DNA from: Desertifilum tharense IPPAS B-1220
GTDB taxonomy: Bacteria > Cyanobacteriota > Cyanobacteriia > Cyanobacteriales > Desertifilaceae
Assembly (NCBI RefSeq): GCF_001746915.1
Contig: NZ_MJGC01000066.1
Location: forward strand, 124,001-188,000
Reading direction: 5' to 3'
Length of the DNA stretch: 64,000 nt
The notes under the pieces are model-generated. The model did no database searches, was not told the DNA's origin, and saw nothing but the letters and a program-made list of their open reading frames with translations. Shown here in pieces: positions 42,396 to 51,052 of this stretch (positions are counted from its first letter, which is position 1; each line of letters starts with the position of its first letter). The position numbers and the translations under genes are program-made.

Positions 42396-42811
42396 ACATC
42401 CTAACTGGGGAAGCCAAATTTATCGCAGATTGTTGCTATCACTACCAATACCTCTCGCCTGTCCGTTCAAAAGCTTGCATTCACTAACTCTTGTACAGTG
42501 TATGCGACAATTCTACGGAATAGGGGTGGCGGTGGCTTTGGGAGAAATTCCCCTAGAACGCATTGCTGAAAGCGATATTTGTGCTAACTATTCTCTCTAT
42601 TCCTCTGTAGCTTCGACTTCGTCGGGGGTAGAGTTGCAAAACTGCGAAATTATAGTGCTGGGAAATTCGCCCCAGTCTGCTAGCGATTATGATGTGTCTG
42701 GGGGGAGCGAACACCAGGGGCCGCCAGGGGGTGGGCCTGTGGCTGCGATCGCCTCTACCCACTCGCCCGCCAATACACTAGAGTTAAGATAACTCCACTC
42801 TGCCTTTCCCC
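42396..42811. other. Intergenic region before the slipin gene
   Basis: A plus-strand frame of about 120 codons (42430-42792) crosses this region but has a low-complexity, family-free translation and no ribosome site. I therefore do not call it. The region presumably holds the promoters of the divergent WD40 and slipin genes. Confidence 0.4.
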
Positions 42812-43627
42812 ATGCTGCAAGCTTTTCTGGCGATTCTGGCGTTAATTTCTGCCATTGGTTTGGTTGGTTCAATTCGCGTGATCAAAGAAGCCCACGAAGC
42901 CCTGGTTGAACGCTTAGGGCGGTATAATCGCCGCCTCAAACCCGGTCTGAATTTTATCATCCCGTTCATCGAAACCATTGTGATTGAAGCCTTGATGAGC
43001 GAACGGGTGCTAGAGGTTCCCCCGCAACAAGCGATTACGAAAGATAGCGTATCGCTCAAAGCTGACGCGGTGGTTTACTGGCAAATCCTTGACTTGCGGC
43101 GCGCCTACTATGCGATTGATAACGTAGAAATGGGGATTAGGAACCTGATTTTGACTATGTTGCGTTCCGATATTGGTCAAATGAACCTCGATGAAACCTT
43201 TGCTTCGCGTAAAGAAATCAACCAGTCGCTGTTGCGCCAACTTGATGAAGGAACCGGAACTTGGGGGGTCAAAATTACGCGGGTAGAAGTGCGAGATATT
43301 ACGCCAGCCAAAACCGTGATTGATTCAATGGAGTTGGAACGGGCGGCCGAAATTCGCAAGCGGGCTGCTATTCTGGATGCCCAGGGGAGTGCAGAATCAA
43401 TGGAAATTCTCGCTCAAGCCTTGAAGTTAGACCCCAATAGCCGCGAATTTCTGAAGTTCTTGGTGGCGCAACGCTATGTAGAAGCCAACCAAAAGTTAGG
43501 GGAAAGCCCAAACTCCAAAGTCGTCTTCATGGACCCCAAAGCCTTAACCCATGCAATGGCGGAATTAATTGAAGGTCAGCCTTATACGGGTGAAAGCGAC
43601 ACCAATGGCAACAGTTCTCACCGATAG
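42812..43627 (+). CDS. Slipin / SPFH (band 7) membrane protein
   Basis: The 271-aa product has an N-terminal membrane segment (residues 3-21) and a band 7 domain with EAHEALVERLGRYNRRLKPGLNFIIPF, ITKDSVSLKADAVVYWQI and VEVRDITPAKTVIDSMELERAAEIRKRA. These are stomatin/slipin features. Such proteins assemble oligomeric scaffolds in membranes and often pair with an NfeD protein, which is not seen here. The gene is convergent with the Mn catalase gene. Confidence 0.9.
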   Translation: MLQAFLAILALISAIGLVGSIRVIKEAHEALVERLGRYNRRLKPGLNFIIPFIETIVIEALMSERVLEVPPQQAITKDSVSLKADAVVYWQILDLRRAYYAIDNVEMGIRNLILTMLRSDIGQMNLDETFASRKEINQSLLRQLDEGTGTWGVKITRVEVRDITPAKTVIDSMELERAAEIRKRAAILDAQGSAESMEILAQALKLDPNSREFLKFLVAQRYVEANQKLGESPNSKVVFMDPKALTHAMAELIEGQPYTGESDTNGNSSHR

Positions 43628-43640
43628 CTGCAAAAATAGA

Positions 43641-43669
43641 AACCCGGTTTCTTGAGGAGAAACCAGGTT
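43641..43669. terminator. Bidirectional hairpin between slipin and catalase genes
   Basis: AACCCGGTTTCT (43641-43652) pairs with AGAAACCAGGTT (43658-43669) with one weak pair and a 5-nt loop. It lies between two convergent stops. The 'AAACCCGGTTTCTT' style is common as a dispersed hairpin in cyanobacteria. Confidence 0.6.
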
Positions 43670-43691
43670 AATCATTTGGGGTTAGGCAAAT

Positions 43692-44666
43692 CTAACGGTC
43701 TTGAACTTTGTTAGGACCTGTTGGCGTTGATTGAGGATAGCTAGACCATTGGTTAGGACCTTTCCCAATAGCGGCTTTAATCTCTTCGCTGCGTTGTTTT
43801 CCGAGTTTGCGACCCATTTCTTTAGCTTGTTCCGGGGTGCGCTGGTTGCCTTTTACGGGTTGGTTGACTAAGCCTTGGGTTTCGATGACGTGTTCTTTGG
43901 GGTTCTCGACATATTCCCAGCTTTCGCCATTTTCCCAAGTTCCCTGACCTTGGTTCCAAGGGCCGCGCACGCTGGCACCGTTAGACATATTCATGTAGAT
44001 GTGGGTATAACGGGGGTCGCCTTGAAGGACGCCGGGAGGGAAGTTCGGCTGAATGGTTTCTAAAGCGGCTTCAAACATCTTGAAGTGGGAAACTTCCCGC
44101 GTCATCAGGAAACCAAGCGTTTCTTTCACGTAAGGATCGTCGGTGAATTGCATTAAGTGTTCATAGACAAGTTTGGCGCGAGATTCAGCCGCAATATCTG
44201 AACGCAAGTCTACGCTAAGGTCGCCATTGGCATTCACATAAGAACCCGACCAGGGGGTTCCTTGACTATCGGTGAGTCTGGGGCCGCCACCGGATAGCGC
44301 TAAAAACTGAGGATTGGTTAGCGCTTGGTGAATCATCTGTTCCTTCTCCATATTGCCGCTGAAGAAGCTGGTAATCATGTTACTATCGGCGGCATTTTTC
44401 AATTCGCCGTTGACACCATCTAAAAGTAAAGTAATGGTGGCTCCAACTATTTCTAAGTGGCTTAATTCTTCGGTGGCAATATCCATCAGCATATCGTATT
44501 TATCGGGATAGGGCTGACGGGCGGAAAAGGCTTGGACAAAATACTGCATGGCGGCGGCGAGTTCTCCATTTGGGCCGCCAAATTGTTCTAGAAGTAAGCT
44601 GGCAAAGCGAGGGTCTGCGCCGGATACGCGCACGTTAAATTGTAATTCTTTGACGTGATGAAACAT
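43692..44666 (-). CDS. Manganese catalase (non-haem)
   Basis: The 324-aa product begins MFHHVKELQFNVRVSGADPRFA and has the di-manganese ligand helices MDIATEELSHLEIVG near residue 62 and LMTREVSHFKMFEAAL near 185, with further Glu ligands at AAESRAKLVYEHL. It would dismutate hydrogen peroxide in the cytosol. The C-terminal 90 residues are a low-complexity tail with the QAKEMGRKLGKQRSEEIKAA block, which resembles a general-stress KGG-type motif region. No haem site is present. Confidence 0.92.
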   Translation of the reverse strand: MFHHVKELQFNVRVSGADPRFASLLLEQFGGPNGELAAAMQYFVQAFSARQPYPDKYDMLMDIATEELSHLEIVGATITLLLDGVNGELKNAADSNMITSFFSGNMEKEQMIHQALTNPQFLALSGGGPRLTDSQGTPWSGSYVNANGDLSVDLRSDIAAESRAKLVYEHLMQFTDDPYVKETLGFLMTREVSHFKMFEAALETIQPNFPPGVLQGDPRYTHIYMNMSNGASVRGPWNQGQGTWENGESWEYVENPKEHVIETQGLVNQPVKGNQRTPEQAKEMGRKLGKQRSEEIKAAIGKGPNQWSSYPQSTPTGPNKVQDR

Positions 44667-44989
44667 TGAAAAGTCCTTTGGTTTTGAATCAACTCTAGGT
44701 TTCCGATGGAGAAGTCTGACGAGCAGGGAATTCTATTTACTACTTCATCGCAGATTAGAGCGAACGTACTCTATCAAAAGTATTTATTTGTTAGGGTTAG
44801 GATAATTTGGGTTGCAGGTTAGCCCGCTCAAAGGCAGTTAGGGTAAGGGAGGGGCGAATTTAGCGATCGCCCTGGTTGTAGCGCTCTCTGAACCGATAAC
44901 TGTTGCGAACACTCGCCAATTTTACTAACTTGAGACGGATGCAAAAGCAAGCCAATGCAATAGCAAGCATTGACTTTGAGAATTCCTTC
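44667..44989. other. Gap between Mn catalase and the AtzF C-terminal-like gene
   Basis: I see no supported gene or clear element in these 323 bp; it should contain the catalase promoter. A short minus-strand frame overlapping the end of the next gene is judged a shadow. Confidence 0.4.
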
Positions 44990-45376
44990 TTATTTTTGCT
45001 GCTGAGAAATATAGCTGCGCCAACCCCCAAATTGGGTAATTTCTTGTTGTCCTTCACAAAGGAAGGGTTCGCCTAAAACACCGAGGACTTCTTCACCGTC
45101 TTGGAGGCGAATTTTGCCAATCGTTAAACCCGGAGGTTCTTTGAGGAGAATTTCGCTTAAGCCTGTAGGGGAAACCTGCCACACCTCTAGAGCGATCGCG
45201 CTTCCTCCAGTTTGGGTGCGGATCATCGCCGGATAGCGATCGCCAATACTCCACAACCGATAGCAAGGTTCTGTCCAAGCCTCGCGGACAAATATAGCCC
45301 CAACCGCTAGCAGATTGCCATTGAGTTCTAACCCCCGCATTAGGGTACCATTAACCGCTAGATGAAGATCGCTCAT
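44990..45376 (-). CDS. Stand-alone allophanate hydrolase C-terminal-domain-like protein
   Basis: The 128-aa product resembles the C-terminal domain of allophanate hydrolase (AtzF type): VNGTLMRGLELNGNLLAVGA, TEPCYRLWSIGDRYPAMIR, GGSAIALEVWQVS, and the closing ITQFGGWRSYI. The amidase domain to which it is normally fused is absent. In the full enzyme this domain acts after the amidase step; in isolation its role is unclear. It is 4-7 kb from the cysteine hydrolases and formamidase, a suggestive but loose link to ureide or biuret use. It is followed 2 bp upstream by a small membrane protein gene. Confidence 0.75.
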   Translation of the reverse strand: MSDLHLAVNGTLMRGLELNGNLLAVGAIFVREAWTEPCYRLWSIGDRYPAMIRTQTGGSAIALEVWQVSPTGLSEILLKEPPGLTIGKIRLQDGEEVLGVLGEPFLCEGQQEITQFGGWRSYISQQQK

Positions 45377-45378
45377 AG

Positions 45379-45726
45379 CTACAGGTAATGGGCCACATCC
45401 ACAAAGCTACAAATGCTGATGATTAATAATAACAGGGCGCTGGCTCGCACCACTTGAGCATGGGGAGAGGGCGCGATCGCTTCTCGGACAAGCGTTGTGG
45501 TTGCTAACCCCACAGCATAACTCGAACCCAACACTAAATAGGGCCATTGCTGTTCGATCAACCAAACCGCTAGCCAACCCACGGCAGAAATTGAGAGAAC
45601 CAAATCCACGCATTGCACGGGATGATCTAAGGTTGATTGCAGAAAAGTCTGCCACCAAAAACGCCACCATCGCATAACGGAATTGCTCAATTGATTACGT
45701 CTGGATCTTACCCAGTGTATCGCCAT
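45379..45726 (-). CDS. Small hypothetical membrane protein
   Basis: The 115-aa product has about three hydrophobic segments (VDLVLSISAVGWLAVWLI, YLVLGSSYAVGLATTTLV, ASALLLLIISICSFV) after a tryptophan- and arginine-rich start. A shorter start at MRWWRFWW (45675) is possible. The first form overlaps the phosphoribosyltransferase gene by 19 bp. The stop lies 2 bp before the next gene, so the three are probably one transcript. No family recognised. Confidence 0.6.
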   Translation of the reverse strand: MAIHWVRSRRNQLSNSVMRWWRFWWQTFLQSTLDHPVQCVDLVLSISAVGWLAVWLIEQQWPYLVLGSSYAVGLATTTLVREAIAPSPHAQVVRASALLLLIISICSFVDVAHYL

Positions 45727-46400
45727 TTTTCTTGCTGCTGTAGGCAGGCGATCGCCTCCGCCATCTCCACCTGGGGAAAATACCGATAAAATCGACTGAC
45801 GCTATAGAACGGATCGGGAGTAGCCAAAACGATAACGCGATCGCTCCAAGCCTGCAAATCAGGCATTAAACTTTGAGGCGCTACAGGCGTACAAATCCAG
45901 ATTTGGGCGGGGTTTTGGGTTCGCACGGCCTTCACCGCAACAGCCATTGTCATTCCGGTGGCAATGCCATCATCTACAATTAGAGCGATCGCGCCGGTTG
46001 CTGTCTGAGAGGGACACCAAGGAGCCAGTTGAACCCATTGGTCTTGCGCCTTCTTTTGCGCCTTCAGCCGCCAGAGATCGCGCAGAGTTAAGCGATGGGG
46101 CGTCATGCGAGTTAAAATATGAGCCAGTTTCCGACCCGCCCAAAGCACTTGACCATCCGCCGTCACTGCACCAATGGCTAATTCTGGGTTTTTGGGTCGC
46201 GTAATTTTTTTTGCCACGATCGCGCTTAACGGACAGCGTAACTGTTGAGCAATCGGCTCGGCAATCGGCAAACCCCCCCTAGGCAAAGCATACACAATCG
46301 GTAAAGCTTGCTCGGTATGGGGGGGAAATTCGGCTGCAATGACACTCGCGAGTTGTTGACCCGCTTCAGCGCGATCGCGAAAGAGAACGCCAGATGACAT
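45708..46400 (-). CDS. Phosphoribosyltransferase-family protein
   Basis: The 230-aa product has the PRPP-binding loop ALIVDDGIATGMTMAVAVKAVR near residue 135 and an N-terminal ALPRGGLPIAEPIAQQL segment. This matches the type I phosphoribosyltransferase fold, in the broad group sometimes annotated as predicted phosphoribosyltransferases of unknown substrate. Its N-terminus FRDRAEAGQQLA is typical of that group. It leads a three-gene run with the small membrane protein and the AtzF-C-like protein. Confidence 0.8.
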   Translation of the reverse strand: MSSGVLFRDRAEAGQQLASVIAAEFPPHTEQALPIVYALPRGGLPIAEPIAQQLRCPLSAIVAKKITRPKNPELAIGAVTADGQVLWAGRKLAHILTRMTPHRLTLRDLWRLKAQKKAQDQWVQLAPWCPSQTATGAIALIVDDGIATGMTMAVAVKAVRTQNPAQIWICTPVAPQSLMPDLQAWSDRVIVLATPDPFYSVSRFYRYFPQVEMAEAIACLQQQEKWRYTG

Positions 46401-46528
46401 GATTGCTTAAAATAGAATTCGCCTAGTCTTGATTTCCATATTGGCTGATTTTGAACGAAATCCCCGGAAATCAAGGGAATGTTAAAATTTCAACCGCAAG
46501 CCTGTCTAACATTCAGTCCCCGCGCCTA

Positions 46529-46569
46529 TTGAGAAACCTCAATACGCGAAGCGATTCTTGCAAGAATCG
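46529..46569. promoter_or_regulatory. Two palindromes upstream of the uracil-DNA glycosylase gene
   Basis: ATTGAG-AAAC-CTCAAT at 46529-46544 is a 6-bp stem. CGATTCTTG-CAAGAATCG at 46552-46569 is a perfect 18-bp palindrome, 25 bp before the ATG. The second has the symmetry of a dimeric repressor site. It does not match the cyanobacterial LexA consensus that I know. Confidence 0.45.
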
Positions 46570-46594
46570 AGCAATTGTCATCTATTAAATCCTC

Positions 46595-47299
46595 ATGGCC
46601 AGCGACGAGCAACTGAACCTATTCGATCCGGTTTCGTTTAGCGAACCGGCATCTGCACCGGGGTTTCAACCCGAACTGATTCCCACAAGTGCCAAAATTC
46701 CCATCCCGCCTGGAACTTATCGCAGTACCCAAGAACTCTTTCCCCACTGCGATCGCTGTTTTCGGTGCGGCTTAGGCAACACCCGCACCCACGCCGTTGT
46801 CGAACGGGGAAATCCCCAAGCGCCCATCATGATTATCGGTGAAGGGCCCGGACAAAATGAAGACGAACAGGGTTTACCCTTTGTAGGCAAATCCGGTCAA
46901 CTTTTAGAAAAGATTCTCGCCTCCGTCGAACTCGATACTAATCGCGATGTCTATATCTGCAACATCGTCAAGTGTCGTCCTCCGGAAAACCGCAAACCCA
47001 CCGCCACCGAAATTGCTGCTTGCAAACCCTACTTGCTCGAACAAATTCGCCTGGTAGACCCCAAAATTATCCTATTAACTGGGGCGACCTCCCTGCAAGG
47101 CTTGCTGGGCGAAAAACGCGGGATTACCAAAATTCGCGGCGAGTGGATGGAATGGGAAGGACGCTTATGTATGCCGATTTTTCACCCGGCTTATCTTCTG
47201 CGTAACCCTTCGCGAGAAACCGGCAGCCCAAAATGGTTGATGTGGCAAGATATCCAAAATGTCAAAAACAAATTAGACGAAATTCGCGCGACTTCCTAA
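46595..47299 (+). CDS. Family 4 uracil-DNA glycosylase
   Basis: The 234-aa product has the iron-sulphur cysteines CDRCFRCGLG near residue 50 and CNIVKCRPPENRKP near 128. It also has the GEGPGQNEDEQGLPFVGKSGQLL active-site motif and the IFHPAYLLRNP motif. This is the type-4 (thermostable, 4Fe-4S) UDG group, which removes uracil from DNA to start base excision repair. The N-terminal 45 residues are a poorly conserved extension with ELIPTSAKIPIPPGTYRS. It is monocistronic and convergent with the next gene. Confidence 0.93.
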   Translation: MASDEQLNLFDPVSFSEPASAPGFQPELIPTSAKIPIPPGTYRSTQELFPHCDRCFRCGLGNTRTHAVVERGNPQAPIMIIGEGPGQNEDEQGLPFVGKSGQLLEKILASVELDTNRDVYICNIVKCRPPENRKPTATEIAACKPYLLEQIRLVDPKIILLTGATSLQGLLGEKRGITKIRGEWMEWEGRLCMPIFHPAYLLRNPSRETGSPKWLMWQDIQNVKNKLDEIRATS

Positions 47300-47327
47300 C
47301 GCCGCAGATCCTTAAGCGAATTTGGGG

Positions 47328-47912
47328 CTACCTGACCCTATCCCAATTGGGGTAGCCTTGGGCAGGTTTTGTGGGGCGGTGTTCTTTGGGCAGTGAGTCA
47401 TTGGCATCGTCTGGCACAGCAGCCTCTGGGCAACCACATAAGGGGATTTCTCCAATCGGGCAAGCGGGTAGCGTTTCTTCCTCAGCTTGTCCGGTTTTGA
47501 GACGAAACACTAAGCGATCGCGAATTTGGCTGAGTTGCGTTTGGTTATCAACAGCCGATCGCGGTAAAGGAACTTCATTATTCGGCCAGCTTGGCAAATC
47601 GCTACAGGGACAGCTTTCAGGCGGCATTCCCACCATCCGCGAGGGGATGGGGAGGGTACACCGGCTGCATACCACCAATTCCCATTCGGGCTTGAGCAGT
47701 TCGGTGATGGTTTCGTTCGTGCCATCTAAAAAGCAGTCTCCTGACTGGGGAGAGGTAATCGTCTGCCAGCATTGTTCAAACGCTTCGCTGTAGCCATTTC
47801 CCTCAAAAATCGGGCGGGGCAACAGGGCTTGGTTGGTGTGGCTAACAATCACCTTTTTTCCAAGCTGAAACCAATAGGCTAAATATTGTTTAACTTGCGT
47901 TTCTGATGCCAT
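47328..47912 (-). CDS. Hypothetical cysteine-containing protein
   Basis: From MASETQVKQYLAYWFQLGK the product is 194 aa; AGGCGG before this ATG supports it over a longer form to 47963. It has VVCSRCTLPIP, which may bind a metal with the later PESCPCSD and LCGCPEA cysteines. The middle LPRPIFEGNGYSEAFEQCW looks like a conserved cyanobacterial protein, but I cannot name it. It is convergent with the glycosylase gene. Confidence 0.65.
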   Translation of the reverse strand: MASETQVKQYLAYWFQLGKKVIVSHTNQALLPRPIFEGNGYSEAFEQCWQTITSPQSGDCFLDGTNETITELLKPEWELVVCSRCTLPIPSRMVGMPPESCPCSDLPSWPNNEVPLPRSAVDNQTQLSQIRDRLVFRLKTGQAEEETLPACPIGEIPLCGCPEAAVPDDANDSLPKEHRPTKPAQGYPNWDRVR

Positions 47913-48194
47913 AATCCGCCTACAACTCCGTGCAATTTCCTGGTGTCTGGTTGACCTATCCACTGGGGATAGGGCTTTAATTATGAAGTTAGGTCACAAT
48001 CTGTTTCTGAGTTCAAACTTTTAGTCATTAAAATCCGAAAGTCTTAATAATAGAAAGCTAAGACTCAAAAGCATTTGATAGTTATATCCTAGCTTTTGCC
48101 GCCCTCAATCCAGCCGAGAAGAAAGGTTTAATTATTGTTAAGTTATCAAACAAACCGATAGGAAATCGTCTATCGAATGGCGGGTTCAGAGCCA

Positions 48195-48530
48195 AGATAT
48201 AGCAAAGCGCTAAGTAAGTTCCGAGTTCCGAGTTCCGAGTTCCGAGAGAGGAAAGGAGTGCTAAGTGCTGAGTTCCGTAGCTTGCACACCAAGCAGCGGT
48301 GTTCCGAGTGAGGAAAGGAGTGCAAAGTTCCGAGTTCCGAGTTCCGAGTGGGGAAGATGGTGGGGGGAACAGAGTGCGCTCATTACGAGTTCTGTAGCGT
48401 ACTTGGTGCCAGTGTTCCGAGTGGGGAACAGAGTAGAGTATGGAGTCATTAGAAAACTCCCCTTCTTCCCCCAACTCCTAACTCCCAACTCCCAACTCCC
48501 TTCTTCCCCATCCCCCCATCTCCCTAAAGG
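48195..48530. repeat. Heptad repeat block including a copy of the 39-bp element
   Basis: Degenerate GTTCCGA-type and GTGCTGA-type units fill about 48210-48430, with CCCAACT-type units after 48460. A 39-bp stretch at 48271-48309 is the inverse of 35075-35113. A worn second copy lies at about 48387-48424. The block ends inside the 3' end of cobU. Open frames here are repeat artefacts. Confidence 0.85.
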
Positions 48531-49069
48531 CGATCGCCCAAGGGCGTTCCCAACTGCGACAGATTGAGAACATATCCCCCCGTAACTAAATCGACCCGAT
48601 GGGCGATCGCGCTCAGGCGGCGCACCAAATTCCCCAGGCGATCGCGAAACAACCGCCCCATTGGATAAGCCGGAACCACTCCCCAGCCCGTTTCCTCCGC
48701 CACCCAGATCGAATCCGCCTCCGTTTGAGCCAAGCTTTCCAGTAACTCCGCTTGGATCGCCTGCCATTGGCTTTCCTCTTCGGGTAAAAAATTCGCCAGC
48801 CAAGTTCCCAAAGAATCCACCAACAGACAATCGGAAGCTGGCGTTACCCTCAGCGTTGCGGCCAACTCCGCACTCACCTCCAGGGTTTGCCAACTTGCGG
48901 GGCGGCGCTGCTGATGGGCCGCAATGCGCTGTTGCCATTCTCGATCCTGGGGATCTAGGGTGGCAGTTGCCACATAAACGACAGATTTTCCGGTTTGTTG
49001 AGCTAAAGATTCAGCCCACTCGCTTTTACCCGACCGAGCCGGGCCCGTCACTAAAATAATTTGTCCCAT
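48524..49069 (-). CDS. cobU: Adenosylcobinamide kinase / adenosylcobinamide-phosphate guanylyltransferase
   Basis: The 181-aa product has the P-loop LVTGPARSGKSEWAE at residues 6-20, AHQQRRPASWQTLE near 51, LLVDSLGTWLAN near 84 and RLFRDRLGNLVRRL near 140. These are CobU/CobP features for activating cobinamide during cobalamin nucleotide-loop assembly. A usual C-terminal membrane or metal tail is absent, as is normal. Its last codons (GTPLGDRL) reach into a heptad repeat block. No cobalamin riboswitch is seen in the 71 bp upstream. Confidence 0.92.
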   Translation of the reverse strand: MGQIILVTGPARSGKSEWAESLAQQTGKSVVYVATATLDPQDREWQQRIAAHQQRRPASWQTLEVSAELAATLRVTPASDCLLVDSLGTWLANFLPEEESQWQAIQAELLESLAQTEADSIWVAEETGWGVVPAYPMGRLFRDRLGNLVRRLSAIAHRVDLVTGGYVLNLSQLGTPLGDRL

Positions 49070-49140
49070 TGCGATTGTTGTCTAGACCTTTGGGGAATTT
49101 TAAGGTAACAACTAAATAGGCACTCAATCTGGGCAGTCCG

Positions 49141-49827
49141 ATGAAACCTGAACTGAAGCGAATCGAGGCAACATTAGATCGTATCTCAAGCGATAACAAT
49201 CGTACCGCCTCGGCGTCGCCAACCTACTCCTTTCAGTTGCTTCCTGCAACTCCAGACAAAAAAGCATGGCCCAAGCGGGAAGAATCGGGTAAAACCCCAA
49301 GCCTTCCCAAACTGAAAACCCCTAGCTTTAGCACCCACCAGAATGCGGCCAACCCCGCCTTAGCCGTTAGCTTGCTGACTCAAATTCAAGAAATTGCTCA
49401 AGGTTGGCAAGACGAGCTACAGCAGACCGTCCGCAGCGTCCAAGATTTATATTTAGAGGGGCCGATTGTCGATGGCTGGCTGGAATCTGACCCGCAATCG
49501 TTTGAAACCTCAGAAATCCGCAAAACGGCAAGCGATCGCTTAATGGACTATAAAGCCGTCGCCCAACAAGCAGGCGGTCAGGTGGTCTACGAAACGCGAG
49601 GTGCAGGCTATCGCCTCTGTGGGTTAGGAGAAGATGGACAATTATGGTTTCGTCCCTGCCCGCCCGAACAAGTCCCTAGCGTAAGTTTAGCGATCGCGCG
49701 TTACCAAAAACTCCGCCAACTTCTAGCCCGCAAGCAATACCTAGAAACCCGCCTGTCGCAGTTGGCAGAAACGCTCGTCATTTTGCACGGCCATCTCCAA
49801 GACGAGCAAAAAACCAAGGCAGATTGA
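49141..49827 (+). CDS. Hypothetical cyanobacterial protein
   Basis: The 228-aa product has an N-terminal disordered basic region to about residue 70. A segment with SLLTQIQEIAQGWQDELQQTVRSVQDLYLEGPIVDGWLES follows, then RGAGYRLCGLGEDGQLW-RPCP, and it ends in a coiled coil (about 180-220). It has no signal peptide. I recognise no domain. The gene is divergent from cobU and upstream of glycosyltransferases. Confidence 0.65.
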   Translation: MKPELKRIEATLDRISSDNNRTASASPTYSFQLLPATPDKKAWPKREESGKTPSLPKLKTPSFSTHQNAANPALAVSLLTQIQEIAQGWQDELQQTVRSVQDLYLEGPIVDGWLESDPQSFETSEIRKTASDRLMDYKAVAQQAGGQVVYETRGAGYRLCGLGEDGQLWFRPCPPEQVPSVSLAIARYQKLRQLLARKQYLETRLSQLAETLVILHGHLQDEQKTKAD

Positions 49828-49942
49828 GGCAAACTTGCAATTGAAGCTTGAGTTGTCTGGTGCTGCAAGCCATCCCCAACAGCCCTGCTGAATCTACTGT
49901 CGTTAAAGGGTGCAAGCGTTCTTTAGACCTAACCGCGAATCT

Positions 49943-50893
49943 ATGAATACTCCCCAAATTTCCGCGATTATCTGCACCCATAACCGAGATAGCTATCTTG
50001 GGGCGGCGATTGATAGTTTATTGGCGCAAGAGTTCCCCCATTTTGAAGTCATTGTCGTGGACAACGCCTCAAGCGATCGCACGGCGGAAGTAATTGCCGA
50101 ACGCGCCTCCCATCCCCGCCTCAAATCTGTTTACGAACCCGTGACGGGGCTATCTATTGCCCGCAATACTGGGGCGAACCACGCCCAAGGGGAAATCCTC
50201 GCCTATTTAGATGATGATGCGATCGCAACGCCCCAATGGTTAAGCATCTTATATGCAGCCTACCAAGCTGAGGAAAAATTAGCGATCGCCGGGGGCAAAG
50301 TCACCCTCATTTGGCCCGAAGGCATCACCGCCCCCCCTTGGCTATCGGGCAGTTTAGCCGGAAATTTAGGCGCGTATGACTTGGGAGATCGACCCGTTTC
50401 AATCGAAAACCCCGGTTTAACCCCACGGGGGCTGAACTATTCCATTCGCCGTTCTTTCCTCGAACAAATTGGCGGCTTCGATCCCAATCTCGGACGGGTA
50501 GGTAAAAAGTTACTGTCTAATGAAGAATTAATGATGACTGAGTTAGCCTTAAAACTAGGCTGGCAAGTCCTCTATCTTCCAGAAGCCCTCGTTGCCCATA
50601 ATGTTGCCCCAGAACGCGTAAACCGTCAATGGTTCCTCAGCCGCAGTTGGTGGCAAGGGATTAGCGAATGTTACCGCGAAGAACTCGCAGGCCGAACGGG
50701 GGCGGGACAATTGCGTCGGGGAGGCGAACGTTTGCTGCGAGGTCTTTATAAATCAGTTAAATACTTTAGCGATCCTGCCCAACGATTCGATAACTTAGTA
50801 TATGCTTACGGTCAAATCGGTTACTTGAGCGTCGCAATTCCGGGTTTGCTTAAACGTCCCGAATCTCACCCCGCCGCTAGTATAGTTGACTGA
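49943..50893 (+). CDS. Family 2 glycosyltransferase (HpsE-like)
   Basis: From MNTPQISAIICTHNRDSYL the product is 316 aa. It has a GT-A fold with VVDNASSDRTAEV, the YLDDDAIATPQW DxD site, GLNYSIRRSFLEQIGGFDP and NEELMMTELALKLGW. It resembles HpsE-type enzymes of the hormogonium polysaccharide cluster. The upstream 11 codons lack support. It is followed after 159 bp by a second glycosyltransferase and an acetyltransferase, so a polysaccharide role is likely. Sugar specificity is unknown. Confidence 0.85.
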   Translation: MNTPQISAIICTHNRDSYLGAAIDSLLAQEFPHFEVIVVDNASSDRTAEVIAERASHPRLKSVYEPVTGLSIARNTGANHAQGEILAYLDDDAIATPQWLSILYAAYQAEEKLAIAGGKVTLIWPEGITAPPWLSGSLAGNLGAYDLGDRPVSIENPGLTPRGLNYSIRRSFLEQIGGFDPNLGRVGKKLLSNEELMMTELALKLGWQVLYLPEALVAHNVAPERVNRQWFLSRSWWQGISECYREELAGRTGAGQLRRGGERLLRGLYKSVKYFSDPAQRFDNLVYAYGQIGYLSVAIPGLLKRPESHPAASIVD

Positions 50894-51052
50894 CCGCTGC
50901 TCGCGCTGACCCTGTGCTGCAATTCGATTTTGTCATCTGGAGGTTGTTTGCATCCTGACGCCTTAAGCTAGCGCATTGCACCCTAGAAACGATCGCACTC
51001 TGTAGTGTCTATTAATTTGTTCGCTTGTTGTTTGCATACTGGGTAAATCACC

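Noticed and set aside
42430..42792. 120-codon frame upstream of slipin
   Set aside because: Low-complexity translation, no ribosome site, no family.
49069..49140. Cobalamin riboswitch before cobU
   Set aside because: Only 71 bp separate cobU from the next gene and no B12-box-like sequence is visible.
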